DNA of 64,000 nucleotides from Streptomyces sp. NBC_01353 (GTDB lineage: Bacteria > Actinomycetota > Actinomycetes > Streptomycetales > Streptomycetaceae). The DNA lies in NCBI RefSeq assembly GCF_036237275.1, contig NZ_CP108352.1, forward strand, positions 2,976,001 to 3,040,000. The letters are read 5' to 3'. The notes below the pieces were generated by a model, which was given only the letters and a program-made list of their open reading frames with translations, made no database searches and had not been told where the DNA came from. A program made the translations under genes and the position numbers. This document shows positions 19,289-28,562 of the stretch, in pieces; positions within the stretch are counted from its first letter, which is position 1; every line of letters starts with the position of its first letter.

Positions 19289-20668
19289 ATGACCGCAACG
19301 ACGGCGGACGCTCCCCCGCCCGGGTCGCGCACCCCGAAGCGCCGCGGCGTGGAGCTCTCCCTCCTCGTCTGCGCCGTCCTCATCTCCGTGCTCGGTTACG
19401 CCGACGTCGGCCTGGCCAGGAGTGGCGCCGTGCCGCCGGACGCCGTCCGCTACGGCGCCGGTCTCGGCGCGCTCGCGCTCCTGGCCCATCTCGCCGTCCG
19501 CTTCCGCGCGCCGTACGCCGATCCGCTGCTGCTGCCCATCGCCGTGCTCCTCAACGGGCTCGGCCTGGTGCTGATCTACCGGCTCGACCTGGAGACCCCC
19601 CACGACCAGGCCGCCTTCACCCAGCTGGTCTGGTCGACGCTCGGGGTGGCGCTCTTCATCGCCGTCGTCGTGCTGCTGCGCGACCATCGGGTGCTCCAGC
19701 GGTACGCCTATCTGTCGATGGTCACCGCGCTCGTCCTGATGCTCGTGCCGATCTTCTTCCCGGCCGTGAACGGGGCCAAGATCTGGATCCGGATCGGCGG
19801 ACTCTCCTTCCAGCCGGGCGAGTTCGCCAAGATCCTGCTGGCCGTGTTCTTCGCCGCCTACCTCGCGGCCAACCGCCACGCGCTGGCGTACACCGGCCGC
19901 AGGATCTGGAAGCTTCAGTTCCCCACCGGCCGGGTGCTCGGGCCGATCGTCGCGATCTGGGTGCTGAGCGTGGGCGTCCTGGTCCTGGAGCGGGACCTCG
20001 GCACTTCGCTGCTCTTCTTCGGACTCTTCGTGATCATGCTGTACGTGGCGACGGGCCGGACCGGCTGGATCGCCGTCGGGCTGCTCCTGGCGGCCGTCGG
20101 GGCCTTCGCCGTCGGCTCCCTCGAGCCCCATGTGCACAGCCGGGTCGAGGACTGGCTCAACCCGTACGCCTCCATCGAGGCGGGCGACGGACCCGGCCAG
20201 CTCGCGCAGTCCCTCTTCTCCTTCGCCGCCGGCGGAGTGCTCGGATCCGGACTCGGGCTCGGGCACTCCATCCTGATCGGATTCGCCGCCAAGTCCGACT
20301 TCATCCTCGCCACGGCCGGCGAGGAGCTCGGCCTGGTCGGACTGACGGCCCTCTTCCTGCTGTACGCGCTGCTCGTCGCACGCGGCTACCGGGCCGGGCT
20401 CGCGCTGCGCGACCCCTTCGGGCGGCTCCTCGCGATCGGCCTCGCCTCCATCCTGGCGCTCCAGGTCTTCGTGATCGCCGGCGGGGTGATGGGCCTGATC
20501 CCGCTGACCGGCATGCCCATGCCCTTCCTGGCGCAGGGCGGTTCGTCCGTCGTCACCAACTGGGTCATCGTGGCGCTGCTGATCCGGGTCAGCGACTCGG
20601 CCCGCGCCCCGCTCCCGGACGCCGTCGAGACCGGGGTCATCGCGCCGATCGTGGAGGACGCCCGGTGA
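19289..20668 (+). CDS. FtsW/RodA/SpoVE-family SEDS glycosyltransferase
   Basis: A 459-residue polytopic SEDS protein with about 10 transmembrane helices. Family signatures are present: the periplasmic loop with NGAKIWIRIGGLSFQPGEFAK, LERDLGTSLLFFG, the ATAGEELGLVG segment and GMPMPFLAQGGSS near the C-terminus. It polymerises lipid II into glycan strands together with a class B penicillin-binding protein, encoded next with a GTGA overlap. Streptomyces genomes carry several such pairs; this one lacks the surrounding division genes and is probably a sporulation or elongation paralogue. Start ATG 19289 follows an unusually AT-rich leader (about 19245-19270) containing tandem ATAAGGG motifs. Confidence 0.92.
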   Translation: MTATTADAPPPGSRTPKRRGVELSLLVCAVLISVLGYADVGLARSGAVPPDAVRYGAGLGALALLAHLAVRFRAPYADPLLLPIAVLLNGLGLVLIYRLDLETPHDQAAFTQLVWSTLGVALFIAVVVLLRDHRVLQRYAYLSMVTALVLMLVPIFFPAVNGAKIWIRIGGLSFQPGEFAKILLAVFFAAYLAANRHALAYTGRRIWKLQFPTGRVLGPIVAIWVLSVGVLVLERDLGTSLLFFGLFVIMLYVATGRTGWIAVGLLLAAVGAFAVGSLEPHVHSRVEDWLNPYASIEAGDGPGQLAQSLFSFAAGGVLGSGLGLGHSILIGFAAKSDFILATAGEELGLVGLTALFLLYALLVARGYRAGLALRDPFGRLLAIGLASILALQVFVIAGGVMGLIPLTGMPMPFLAQGGSSVVTNWVIVALLIRVSDSARAPLPDAVETGVIAPIVEDAR

Positions 20669-22143
20669 TCCCGTACATCCGGCGCGCGGCCGCGCTCTGT
20701 CTCGTCCTCCTGGTGGCGCTCCTGGTGAACGCCGCGCGGGTGATGGTCCTCCAGGCGGACGAACTGGACGAGAACCCGGCCAACCGGCGCCCCGCGATCG
20801 CCCGTTGGGGCCAGCCGCGCGGCGCGATCGTCGTCGACGGACGGCCGGTGACCGGCTCACGGGACAGCGGGCAGCAGCTGCGCTACGAACGGACCTACAA
20901 GCAGGGCCCGTTGTACGCGCCGGTGACCGGCTACGCCTCCCAGACCTACGGCACCGCGTTCGCGGAGAGCGCCGAGGACGGCATCCTCGCCGGTACGAGT
21001 ACGTTGCTCGCCCCGCTGCCGTTCTGGAACGACATCACCCGGGGCCGGCAGCCGGGCGGGAAGGCGGTGACGACGGTCCGGGCCTCGATGCAGGAGGCCG
21101 CGTACCGGGGACTCGGCGGGAAGCGCGGCGCGGTCGCGGCGATCGAGCCGTCGAGCGGACGCATCCTGGCCCTGGTCTCCTCGCCCTCGTACGACCCGGG
21201 GTTGCTGTCGGGGACGGGCCCGAAGGTCGAGGAGGCGTGGGCACGGCTGAACTCCTCGCCGAACCAGCCGATGCTGAACCGGGCGATCCGGCAGACCTAT
21301 CCCCCCGGCTCGACCTTCAAGATCGTGACCGCGGCGGCGGCGCTCGACGCGGACGTGGTGAGGGACGTCGACGCGCCGACGGACACCCCGGACCCGTTCG
21401 TGCTGCCGGGCACACGACAGGTCCTCCCGAACGCGGCGAAGGGCTGCGGGAACGCCTCGCTGGCGTACGCGATCCAGTGGTCCTGCAACACGGTGATGGC
21501 CGGGCTCGGGGTGGAGGTAGGCCTGACGGGGATGGTCGACGCGGCGGAGAGGTTCGGCTTCGACGACACGCGCCTGAAGGTCCCCGCCTGGGTCGCGAGG
21601 TCCAACTTCGACACGGACATGAGCCCCGACCAGCTGGCTCTGTCGTCGATCGGCCAGTTCAACACGACGGCGACCCCGCTGCAGATGGCGATGGTGGCGG
21701 CGGCGGTCGCCAACAACGGGGAGATCGCGTACCCGTATCTGGTCGAGCGGACGACGACGTCGGGGGGCACGACGGTCGACACCACCGGCCGCCGCAGCTA
21801 CCGCCAGGCGATGCGCCCCTCGACCGCCACCCAGCTGCAGCGGCTGATGGTCAAGGCGGTCGAGGAGGGCACGGGTACGAACGCGGCGATCCCCGGGGCA
21901 CTCGTCGGCGGCAAGACGGGGACGGCCCAGCACGGCCTCGGCAACACCGGGACGCCGTACGCCTGGTTCATCGCCTGGGCGCAGGCCGCGGACGCGGCGC
22001 AGCCCGCGGTGGCGGTGGCGGTCGTCATCGAGGACGCGGAGGCCAGCCGTACGGACATCAGCGGCGGCGGCAGCGCGGCGCCGATCGCCCGGGCCGTGAT
22101 GGAGGAGGCGCTGCGCCCCGCCCCCACCGAGGGTGTCAGCTGA
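20665..22143 (+). CDS. Class B penicillin-binding protein (transpeptidase), SEDS partner
   Basis: A 492-residue protein with an N-terminal membrane anchor (about 7-25), a short PBP dimerisation domain and a transpeptidase domain. All three active-site motifs are intact: Ser216-x-x-Lys219 in PPGSTFKI, Ser273-Cys-Asn275, and Lys417-Thr-Gly in GGKTGTAQ. It cross-links peptidoglycan made by the SEDS protein encoded just upstream. It resembles the PbpA branch found beside RodA homologues. The start is GTG in a GTGA overlap. Its last 8 bases overlap the 3-prime end of the convergent minus-strand gene. Confidence 0.93.
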   Translation: MIPYIRRAAALCLVLLVALLVNAARVMVLQADELDENPANRRPAIARWGQPRGAIVVDGRPVTGSRDSGQQLRYERTYKQGPLYAPVTGYASQTYGTAFAESAEDGILAGTSTLLAPLPFWNDITRGRQPGGKAVTTVRASMQEAAYRGLGGKRGAVAAIEPSSGRILALVSSPSYDPGLLSGTGPKVEEAWARLNSSPNQPMLNRAIRQTYPPGSTFKIVTAAAALDADVVRDVDAPTDTPDPFVLPGTRQVLPNAAKGCGNASLAYAIQWSCNTVMAGLGVEVGLTGMVDAAERFGFDDTRLKVPAWVARSNFDTDMSPDQLALSSIGQFNTTATPLQMAMVAAAVANNGEIAYPYLVERTTTSGGTTVDTTGRRSYRQAMRPSTATQLQRLMVKAVEEGTGTNAAIPGALVGGKTGTAQHGLGNTGTPYAWFIAWAQAADAAQPAVAVAVVIEDAEASRTDISGGGSAAPIARAVMEEALRPAPTEGVS

Positions 22144-22981
22144 TCGGCTTGCGGATCTCCGCGCGGATCTTGGCCGTGGTCTCGGCGAGCTCGGCGAGGT
22201 CGATGTCCTTCGGGTCGGCCGTGGCCGACTCGGGGGTGACGCGGGCCACGGCGGCGGCGGTGTTGTCGTCGCCCCAGGCGCACATGGGGAGCGTGGTCGT
22301 GCCGAGGGCGTCCTTCGAGGTGGTGACCTGACAGCTGATGGTCACGCCGTACCCGGCGGGGGTGAAGTCCTTGGGCCGGACGACGAGCGTCGAGCCCTTC
22401 TCCGTGGCCGCGCCCTTGAGGATGGACGAGCGGGTGAGCTCGGCGTTCTTGATGCGTCCGTGCATCCCGGAGACGACGAGGGCGGACTCGTCCTTGCCGC
22501 TGTACTGCCCGACCGCCGCCTTGGCGTCCTTCACGGTGAGGTCGGGGGTGTCCTCGATCTCCTTGCCCTCGGTCTCGGAGAGGTCGGAGACCAGCGTGTA
22601 CTCGCCGGCGAGGAGGGTCTTGGGGACGACGAGCTTGTGCGTCGCCTCGGGGAAGGAGCCGGTGACACCGGAGAGCCCGGCGATCGCCCCGTAACCGAGA
22701 CCGCCGACCAGAACCAGGGAGCCGAGGACGATGGCGACGATCGCCCCGGCGGACAGCTTCTTCTTCGGCGGCGGCCCCATGGGCGGCTGCCCCCAGGCCC
22801 CGGCGCCCGGCCCCTGGAACTGCGGCGGAACACCCTGCGGAGGGAAGCCCTGCTGGGGGCCCTGCTGAGGGAAGCCCTGCGCAGCCCCGAACGCACCGGG
22901 CTGCTGCGGGGGCGGCACGGGCCCGCCGTACGGGGCGTGGGGCGGCTGGCTCGGCGATGGCGGCATGGTCATGCCGGGCAC
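22136..22981 (-). CDS. Proline/glutamine-rich single-pass membrane protein of unknown function
   Basis: A 281-residue protein. Residues 1-75 are low-complexity Pro/Gln/Gly (PQQGFPPQG-type repeats) and probably cytoplasmic. KKK then precedes one transmembrane helix (about 78-102). The remaining 180 residues form a soluble exported domain with two Cys (SCQVTT and MCAWGDD) that could form a disulphide. The layout is common among Streptomyces envelope proteins without a named family. The start may be ATG 22981 or ATG 22972. The ribosome-site region and promoter must lie in the 73 bases before the ferritin-like gene. Confidence 0.7.
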   Translation of the reverse strand: MPGMTMPPSPSQPPHAPYGGPVPPPQQPGAFGAAQGFPQQGPQQGFPPQGVPPQFQGPGAGAWGQPPMGPPPKKKLSAGAIVAIVLGSLVLVGGLGYGAIAGLSGVTGSFPEATHKLVVPKTLLAGEYTLVSDLSETEGKEIEDTPDLTVKDAKAAVGQYSGKDESALVVSGMHGRIKNAELTRSSILKGAATEKGSTLVVRPKDFTPAGYGVTISCQVTTSKDALGTTTLPMCAWGDDNTAAAVARVTPESATADPKDIDLAELAETTAKIRAEIRKPIS

Positions 22982-23054
22982 GCTACGTCACCCGCATGAC
23001 CACCCACGCTCCCGGGTCCGACCTCGGCCTCGCCCCGGCGACTTCGTCCTCCGC

Positions 23055-24164
23055 CTACCCCTCCGTCGCGCCCTGTGCGATGGCCTCGTCGACCTCCGCG
23101 ATCCGCTCCCCCTCCTCCGTGGCGAAGCGCTCCCGGTCCAACGCCTCGGCCACCTCCTCGTCCTGGGTCATCAACAGGTCCAGATTGGAGTCGCCCAGGT
23201 CGAAGACGCCCATGTCCAGATACGCCTTCTGCAGGCGCTCGCCCCACAGACCTATGTCCTTCACGCACGGGACGATCCGGCTGAACAGCAGCTTGCGGAA
23301 GAGGTGCAGGAACTCGCTCTGCTCGCTGAGCTCCTCCGCCTCCTTCTTCGGGATGCCGAAGTTCTCCAGGACCTCGACCCCGCGAAGCCGGTCCCGCATC
23401 AGATAGCAACCCTCGATCACGAACTCCTCGCGCTCGCGCAGTTCCGCGTCCGACAGCTGCTTGTAGTAGTCGCGCAGCGCCATCCGGCCGAAGGCCACGT
23501 GCCGCGCCTCGTCCTGCATCACGTACGCCAGGATCTGCTTCGGGAGCGGCTTGTCCGTCGTGTCGCGGATCATGCCGAAGGCGGCCAGCGCCAGGCCCTC
23601 GATGAGGACCTGCATACCGAGGTACGGCATGTCCCAGCGCGAGTCGCGCAGGGTGTCGCCGAGCAGGCCCTGGAGGTTGTCGTTGATCGGGTAGAGCATC
23701 CCGACCTTCTCGTGCAGGAAGCGGCCGTAGATCTCCGCGTGCCGCGCCTCGTCCATCGTCTGTGTCGCCGAGTAGAACTTGGCGTCCAGGTCCGGGACCG
23801 ACTCGACGATCCGGGCGGCGCAGACCATCGCACCCTGCTCGCCGTGGAGGAACTGGCTGAACTGCCAGGAGGCGTAGTGCCTGCGCAGGTCGCCCTTGTC
23901 CTTCTCCGTCATCTTCGCCCAGTGCCGGGTGCCGTGGAGTGTGAGGACGTCGTCCGGGGTGCCCAGCGGGTCGTACGGGTCGACCTCAAGCTCCCAGTCG
24001 ATGCGGGTGGCGCCGTCCCACTGCTTGTCCTTGCCCTTCTGGTAGAGGGCGAGGAGACGCTCGCGGCCGTCCTCATACTCCCAGTTGAAGCGGGCCTGCC
24101 CGGCCGCGGGGACGTTCCAGAGAGATTCCCTCGGGGCCTTCACGTAAAGGTCGTGCGTCGACAC
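23055..24164 (-). CDS. Ferritin-like diiron protein (oxidase/oxygenase type)
   Basis: A 369-residue protein with a four-helix ferritin-like fold. The two carboxylate/His sets are visible as EQGAM ... DEARHAEIY and a Glu ... QDEARHVAFG pair, the pattern of diiron oxidases related to ribonucleotide reductase R2-like proteins and N-oxygenases. It is much too long for a storage ferritin (about 170), which favours a redox enzyme. It lies divergent to an AurF-type N-oxygenase, so the two may share control and perhaps substrate flow. The substrate is unknown. Confidence 0.75.
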   Translation of the reverse strand: MSTHDLYVKAPRESLWNVPAAGQARFNWEYEDGRERLLALYQKGKDKQWDGATRIDWELEVDPYDPLGTPDDVLTLHGTRHWAKMTEKDKGDLRRHYASWQFSQFLHGEQGAMVCAARIVESVPDLDAKFYSATQTMDEARHAEIYGRFLHEKVGMLYPINDNLQGLLGDTLRDSRWDMPYLGMQVLIEGLALAAFGMIRDTTDKPLPKQILAYVMQDEARHVAFGRMALRDYYKQLSDAELREREEFVIEGCYLMRDRLRGVEVLENFGIPKKEAEELSEQSEFLHLFRKLLFSRIVPCVKDIGLWGERLQKAYLDMGVFDLGDSNLDLLMTQDEEVAEALDRERFATEEGERIAEVDEAIAQGATEG

Positions 24165-24261
24165 TGACGACTCCTTCGCTCGCCGAACGTGCTCCTTCCG
24201 GCAGGCTCACACGTTGGTAGACAGAGGGTCAACAAGTAGTGCGCAAGGGATTGACGGTCTT

Positions 24262-24274
24262 ACTGACGAGCAGT
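24262..24274. promoter_or_regulatory. Candidate operator between two divergent diiron genes
   Basis: ACTG-ACGAG-CAGT forms a small inverted repeat 6 bases after a -35-like TTGACG (24251-24256) in the 168-base divergent region. The TetR gene downstream of the AurF-type gene is an obvious candidate for the bound protein. The arms are short, so this is tentative. Confidence 0.3.
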
Positions 24275-24332
24275 CTCATAAGAGGTGACCACAGGTAACT
24301 CCACCGCGTGCACAGCGAGGTGTCTCACCGTC

Positions 24333-25268
24333 ATGACCACTCGGACCGAGCACGACTTCACCCTCATCCGGGACGCCCTCGGCCCCCTGCGCGACCGGGA
24401 ACAGGTCGCCGCGCGGCTGCTCGAGTCCTCCCTCAAGCACTCCTTCGACCCCGAGACCGAACTCGACTGGGAGGCCCCGGTCGAGGACGGCAAGTGGTTC
24501 TGGCCACCGGAGCTGGTGTCCCTCTACGACACCCCGCTGTGGCGGAAGATGTCCGAGGAGCAGCGGATGGACCTCGCCCGGCACGAGGCGGCCTCGCTCG
24601 CCTCGCTCGGCATCTGGTTCGAGATCATCCTGATGCAGCTGCTCGTCCGGCACATCTACGACAAGTCCCTCACCAGCAACCACGTGCGCTACGCGCTCAC
24701 CGAGATCGCCGACGAGTGCCGGCACTCGATGATGTTCGCCCGGATGATCCAGAAGGGCGGCGCACCCGCCTACCGGGTCCCGCGGATCTACCACAATCTG
24801 GCCCGCGTCCTGAAGACCGTCTCCACCACCCCCGGCTCCTTCGCCGCGACCCTCCTGGGCGAGGAGATCCTCGACTGGATGCAGCGTCTGACCTTCCCGG
24901 ACGAGCGCGTCCAGACCCTGGTGCGCGGCGTGACCCGCATCCACGTCGTCGAGGAGGCACGGCATGTGCGCTACGCCCGCGAGGAGCTGCGGCGCCAGAT
25001 GGTGACCGCGCCCCGCTGGGAGCAGGAGTTCACCCGACTCAGCTGCGGCGAGGCCGCCCGCGTCTTCTCCACCTGCTTCATCAACCCCAAGGTGTACGAG
25101 AACGTCGGCCTGGACCGCCGCCAGGCCCTCGCCCAGGTCCGCGCGAGCGGCCACCGCCGAGAGGTGATGCAGTCGGGCGCGAAGCGGCTGACGGACTTCC
25201 TCGACGACATAGGCGTGCTGCGGGGACCGGGCCGGCGGCTCTGGAAGTCCTCGGGGCTGCTCGCGTGA
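24333..25268 (+). CDS. AurF-type diiron oxygenase (p-aminobenzoate N-oxygenase family)
   Basis: A 311-residue protein of the AurF/CmlI family (non-haem diiron enzymes that oxidise aryl amines to nitro or hydroxylamino groups, or hydroxylate). Ligand motifs are ADECRHSMMF (Glu, His) and EEARHVRYA (Glu, Glu, His) in the expected helices, with an earlier Glu in FEIILMQ. ATG 24333 is used; the longer in-frame extension to 24285 has no conserved residues. It is divergent from the ferritin-like gene and followed at 98 bases by a TetR regulator. It is not part of an obvious biosynthetic cluster, so a housekeeping or detoxification role is as likely as secondary metabolism. Confidence 0.82.
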   Translation: MTTRTEHDFTLIRDALGPLRDREQVAARLLESSLKHSFDPETELDWEAPVEDGKWFWPPELVSLYDTPLWRKMSEEQRMDLARHEAASLASLGIWFEIILMQLLVRHIYDKSLTSNHVRYALTEIADECRHSMMFARMIQKGGAPAYRVPRIYHNLARVLKTVSTTPGSFAATLLGEEILDWMQRLTFPDERVQTLVRGVTRIHVVEEARHVRYAREELRRQMVTAPRWEQEFTRLSCGEAARVFSTCFINPKVYENVGLDRRQALAQVRASGHRREVMQSGAKRLTDFLDDIGVLRGPGRRLWKSSGLLA

Positions 25269-25366
25269 CCGCCCGGCCGCGCGGGGCCGGGGCCACGGCC
25301 GCGCGGCGGAGCCGCACATCGCTACAGCTCCCCTGCGTGTCACCTCGCGGAGCTACCCTGCGAGGC

Positions 25367-26089
25367 ATGACCAGTGCCGCCTCGCCCGCGTACCGCCGGC
25401 TCAGCGTCGAGGAACGACGGCTGCAGCTCCTCGCCGCCGCCCTGACGCTCTTCGCCCACCGGGCACCGGACGAGGTCTCCCTCGACGACGTCGCCGAGGC
25501 GGCCGGCGTCTCACGGCCGCTGGTCTACCGCTACTTCCCCGGCGGGAAGCAGCAGCTGTACGAGGCCGCGCTGCGCTCCTCCGCCGATCAGCTGGAGCGG
25601 TGCTTCGCCGAGCCGCCGGCCGGACCTCCGACCGAGCGCCTCGGCCGGGTGCTCGACCGGTACCTGGCCTTCGTCGACCAGCACGACGCCGGCTTCAGCG
25701 CCCTGCTCCAGGGCGGGAGCGTCGCCGAGACCTCCCGTACGACGGCGATCGTGGACGAGGTTCGACGGGCCGCGGCCGAGCAGATCCTCGTCCACCTGGG
25801 GGTGGACGAGCCCCGCGCCCGACTCCGGATGATGGTCCGCACCTGGATCGCCGCGGTCGAGGCGGCTTCGCTGATCTGGCTCGACGAGGACAAGCAGCCC
25901 TCCGCCGCCGAGCTGCGGGACTGGCTCGTCGACCATCTGATCGCGCTGCTCGCGGCCACGGCCGCGACCGACGAGGAGACGGCGGCGGTCGTCAAGCGGC
26001 TTCTCGCGCAGGAGCGCGCGGAGGGGCCGGTCGGCACCCTGGCGCGACGAGTGACCCCCGTGGTGAGCGAGGCGGCACACCTCATATGA
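25367..26089 (+). CDS. TetR-family transcriptional regulator
   Basis: A 240-residue regulator. The N-terminal helix-turn-helix (about 30-60) reads [20 protein letters not shown], the canonical TetR pattern. The C-terminal ligand domain contains a [15 protein letters not shown] segment. It probably controls the AurF-type gene upstream and possibly the ferritin-like gene, through the inverted repeat near 24262-24274, and may also sense a hydrophobic ligand. ATG 25367 sits 6 bases after a weak GCGAGG site. Confidence 0.85.
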   Translation: MTSAASPAYRRLSVEERRLQLLAAALTLFAHRAPDEVSLDDVAEAAGVSRPLVYRYFPGGKQQLYEAALRSSADQLERCFAEPPAGPPTERLGRVLDRYLAFVDQHDAGFSALLQGGSVAETSRTTAIVDEVRRAAAEQILVHLGVDEPRARLRMMVRTWIAAVEAASLIWLDEDKQPSAAELRDWLVDHLIALLAATAATDEETAAVVKRLLAQERAEGPVGTLARRVTPVVSEAAHLI

Positions 26090-26099
26090 GACTGGGGGC

Positions 26100-26369
26100 G
26101 TGAGAAGCGAGAACACCCTCTTTCGTGGCGGCCCCCTCGACGGCCAGGTCCTGCCCGTCCTCGTCGGTCCGACCGGACATCCGCCGAAGTGGTACGAGGT
26201 GCCGGTGCCGGACCCCGACGGCGGGCCGCCGACCGTCCACGCGTACCTGCGCGAGCCGGCCGGGCGGACCAAACGGCTCGGGCTCCAGCGCGGCTGGGTC
26301 TACGAGTACGCCCCCGAAGGACGGGAGCGCCGCGAGCTGAAGTGGCCGTGGTCCAAGCCGAACGGGTGA
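26100..26369 (+). CDS. Small conserved protein of unknown function
   Basis: An 89-residue protein starting at GTG 26100, only 10 bases after the TetR stop, so it is probably co-transcribed. It opens with FRGGPLDGQ, a phrase recurrent in small actinobacterial and phage proteins of unknown role, and is rich in aromatic and basic residues ([18 protein letters not shown]). It has no signal peptide or membrane segment. No function can be assigned. Confidence 0.6.
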   Translation: MRSENTLFRGGPLDGQVLPVLVGPTGHPPKWYEVPVPDPDGGPPTVHAYLREPAGRTKRLGLQRGWVYEYAPEGRERRELKWPWSKPNG

Positions 26370-26446
26370 GCCGCTTAGCCCGAATCGCCCCTTTGTGAGC
26401 TCATCGCACGACCCGGCACGCACATCATCTCCATGGAGGTGATGTC

Positions 26447-27787
26447 GTGTCAGGAAGGCTGCTGCGCACGGTCTGTACGGGGGTGCTGGTCGCGACGACG
26501 GCGCTGGCGGGGCTTCCGCCGGCGACCGCCGACGATCCGGCGGACCCACCGGTGGAGGCCCCCGCCGAGGTCGCGGGCGAGGCATCGAAGGCCCCACCGG
26601 TCGATCCGCCGACCGAAGACCCGCCTTCCGACAGCGAACCCCCCGTAACCCCACCCGGCGAGACTCCGAGCGCCACCACGGACCCGGCCGACCCGGCCGA
26701 CTCCACCGACCCCGACGACGGCACCCCCCTCGACGACGCCGCCGAACTCCCGCCCGCCGGCGGTGACTCCGTCACCGCCCTCCTCACCCGGCTCCAGACC
26801 CTCTACCGCCAGGCCGAGCAGGCCACCGAGACCTTCAACGCCACCGACGAGGACCTGCGGCTCCAGACCGCCGACACCAAGCAGGTCGGCGCCGCCCTCA
26901 CCGCCGCCCGCAAGGCGCTCGCCGAGGGCCGCAACGCGGCCGGAAGGCTCGCGCGCGAGCAGTACCAGGGCCGCTCCGAGCTCTCCGGGTACCTACGGCT
27001 CCTGCTCTCCAACGACCCCCAGCACGCCCTGGACCAAGGTCATCTGATGGCCCGTGCGGCCCGCGACCGGGCGGGCACCGTCTCCCGTCTCGCCGAGGCC
27101 GAGAAGAAGGCGGACGCGCTCGCGAGCCGCTCGCGCCAGGCCCTGGACCGGCAGCAGACGCTCGCCGCGCGGCAGCGGAAACAGCGGGACGACGTCCAGG
27201 TGAAGCTGAAGGACGTCCAGAAGCTGCTCGCCAGCCTCTCCGCCGACCAGCTCGCCCGGCTGACCGAACTGGAGCGGACCCAGACCGCGGGGGCACAGCG
27301 CGAACTCCTCGACTCCGGCGCCCTGGACACCGCCCGGACCCCCTCGCAGGAGGGCGGGGAGGCGCTGCGATACGCGGTACGGCAGATCGGCAAGCCGTAC
27401 GTGTGGGGCGCCGAGGGGCCGGAGTCGTACGACTGCTCCGGGCTGACCTCACAGGCCTGGGCGAACGCGGGCCGGGAGATCCCGCGGACCAGCCAGGAGC
27501 AGTGGCGGACGCTTCCGAGGGTGTCGCTGCGCGAGCTGCGCCCCGGCGATCTGGTGGTCTACTTCCCCGAGGCCACGCATGTGGCGATCTATCTCGGCCA
27601 CGGTCTGGTCGTGCAGGCCCCGCGCCCGGGGGCGAAGGTCAAGGTCTCCCCGATCGCCTCCAACCCACTGCTCGGGGCCGTCCGCCCCGACCCGGCCGCC
27701 GCGGCCCTCCCGTCGTACACGCCGCCCGAGCTCCCTGCCGGGGCCACGGACGGCTCGGACGAGGGGTTCGATCAGGGCGGGGCCTGA
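26447..27787 (+). CDS. Secreted NlpC/P60 peptidoglycan endopeptidase (RipA-like)
   Basis: A 446-residue exported protein: signal peptide (about 1-28), a Pro/Asp/Glu-rich spacer to about 105, a coiled-coil region (about 110-285) and a C-terminal NlpC/P60 domain (about 300-425). Catalytic residues are Cys330 in YDCSGLTSQAW and His378 in ATHVAIYLGHG; the third polar residue should follow near APRPG. It cleaves stem-peptide bonds in peptidoglycan, as the mycobacterial RipA type does, and the coiled coil probably regulates access. The GTG start at 26447 is fixed by GGAGG ten bases upstream. Confidence 0.92.
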   Translation: MSGRLLRTVCTGVLVATTALAGLPPATADDPADPPVEAPAEVAGEASKAPPVDPPTEDPPSDSEPPVTPPGETPSATTDPADPADSTDPDDGTPLDDAAELPPAGGDSVTALLTRLQTLYRQAEQATETFNATDEDLRLQTADTKQVGAALTAARKALAEGRNAAGRLAREQYQGRSELSGYLRLLLSNDPQHALDQGHLMARAARDRAGTVSRLAEAEKKADALASRSRQALDRQQTLAARQRKQRDDVQVKLKDVQKLLASLSADQLARLTELERTQTAGAQRELLDSGALDTARTPSQEGGEALRYAVRQIGKPYVWGAEGPESYDCSGLTSQAWANAGREIPRTSQEQWRTLPRVSLRELRPGDLVVYFPEATHVAIYLGHGLVVQAPRPGAKVKVSPIASNPLLGAVRPDPAAAALPSYTPPELPAGATDGSDEGFDQGGA

Positions 27788-27854
27788 GCACCCTTCGTCC
27801 GGCGAGGGCCGACGCACCGAAGCAGACAGAACGGAGGAAGGCATTCCGATTCCT

Positions 27855-27936
27855 CGCATCAAGTGGCGTTCTGGATAGATCAGTTGATGCGGATACTTAT
27901 GCGATCATGACAATGATTTCCGGCCATGGGCCGGAA
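27855..27936 (+). promoter_or_regulatory. Leader of the secreted lectin gene with two inverted repeats
   Basis: In the 170-base gap before the lectin gene, CGCATCAA (27855-27862) and TTGATGCG (27884-27891) are perfect inverted arms. TTCCGGCC-ATG-GGCCGGAA (27918-27936) is a perfect 8-bp-arm hairpin ending 21 bases before the start codon. The region is markedly AT-richer than its surroundings, which fits a promoter with an operator or structured 5-prime leader. Confidence 0.45.
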
Positions 27937-27957
27937 CCTTCTTGATTGCAGAGGACC

Positions 27958-28509
27958 ATGAAGTTCAACCCGATCGTCCGCGCCCGCCGCGGACTGCTCG
28001 TTCTCGCCGCATCCCTCGGTCTCGTCTTCGGCGTCTCGGCCGCTCCGGCCCAGGCGGCCGAGCCCTCCTTCACCTACCTCAGCACCGTCGAGATCCGCGT
28101 GGACCACTCCGGCCAGTGTCTTGAGGTGGCGGACTGGAGCACGGCGAACGGCGCGGCCGTCCGCCAGTGGCCCTGCACCGGTGGCGCCAACCAGAAGTGG
28201 CACCGCTTCTGGCGGTCGGACAATCTCGTCGGGTCGTCCTACTACGTCAACGTCAACAGCAACAAGTGCCTGGAGATCGGCGGCTGGGCGCGCAACAACG
28301 GTGCGACCGCCAACCAGTGGGACTGCCACTACGGCCTCAACCAGAACTTCTTCGGCGGCGACGGCATTCTCTACATGGACCACGCGTACGTCTATGGCAA
28401 GTGCCTGGAGATAGCCGACTGGAGCACGCAGCCGGGCGCCCGCGCGCGGCTGTGGGACTGCCACTACGGCGACAACCAGGGCTTCAGAAACAGGGCCGTG
28501 GACTGGTAA
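27958..28509 (+). CDS. Small secreted ricin-B-type (QxW) lectin-like protein
   Basis: A 183-residue protein with a classical signal peptide ending near APAQA (about residue 34). The mature part is one beta-trefoil-like domain with three repeats, each centred on CLEVADWS, CLEIGGWA or CLEIADWS followed by Q/R-W or L-W-D-C: repeats at about 50-85, 95-130 and 140-175. Such domains bind galactose- or xylose-type glycans. It has no catalytic domain, unlike most Streptomyces RICIN-domain enzymes. The conserved Cys after each repeat probably makes disulphides. Start ATG 27958 follows CAGAGGA. Confidence 0.8.
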   Translation: MKFNPIVRARRGLLVLAASLGLVFGVSAAPAQAAEPSFTYLSTVEIRVDHSGQCLEVADWSTANGAAVRQWPCTGGANQKWHRFWRSDNLVGSSYYVNVNSNKCLEIGGWARNNGATANQWDCHYGLNQNFFGGDGILYMDHAYVYGKCLEIADWSTQPGARARLWDCHYGDNQGFRNRAVDW

Positions 28510-28515
28510 ACCCCT

Positions 28516-28549
28516 GGGCGGGTGCCGGGGACCTGCCCGGCGCCCGCCC
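28516..28549. terminator. Bidirectional hairpin terminator between lectin and monooxygenase genes
   Basis: GGGCGGGTGCCGGG pairs with CCCGGCGCCCGCCC (one G-U) around a 6-base loop, 6 bases after the lectin stop and 14 bases before the stop of the convergent gene. There is no U-run, as is usual in Streptomyces. Confidence 0.7.
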
Positions 28550-28562
28550 TCTGCCGTGGCCG

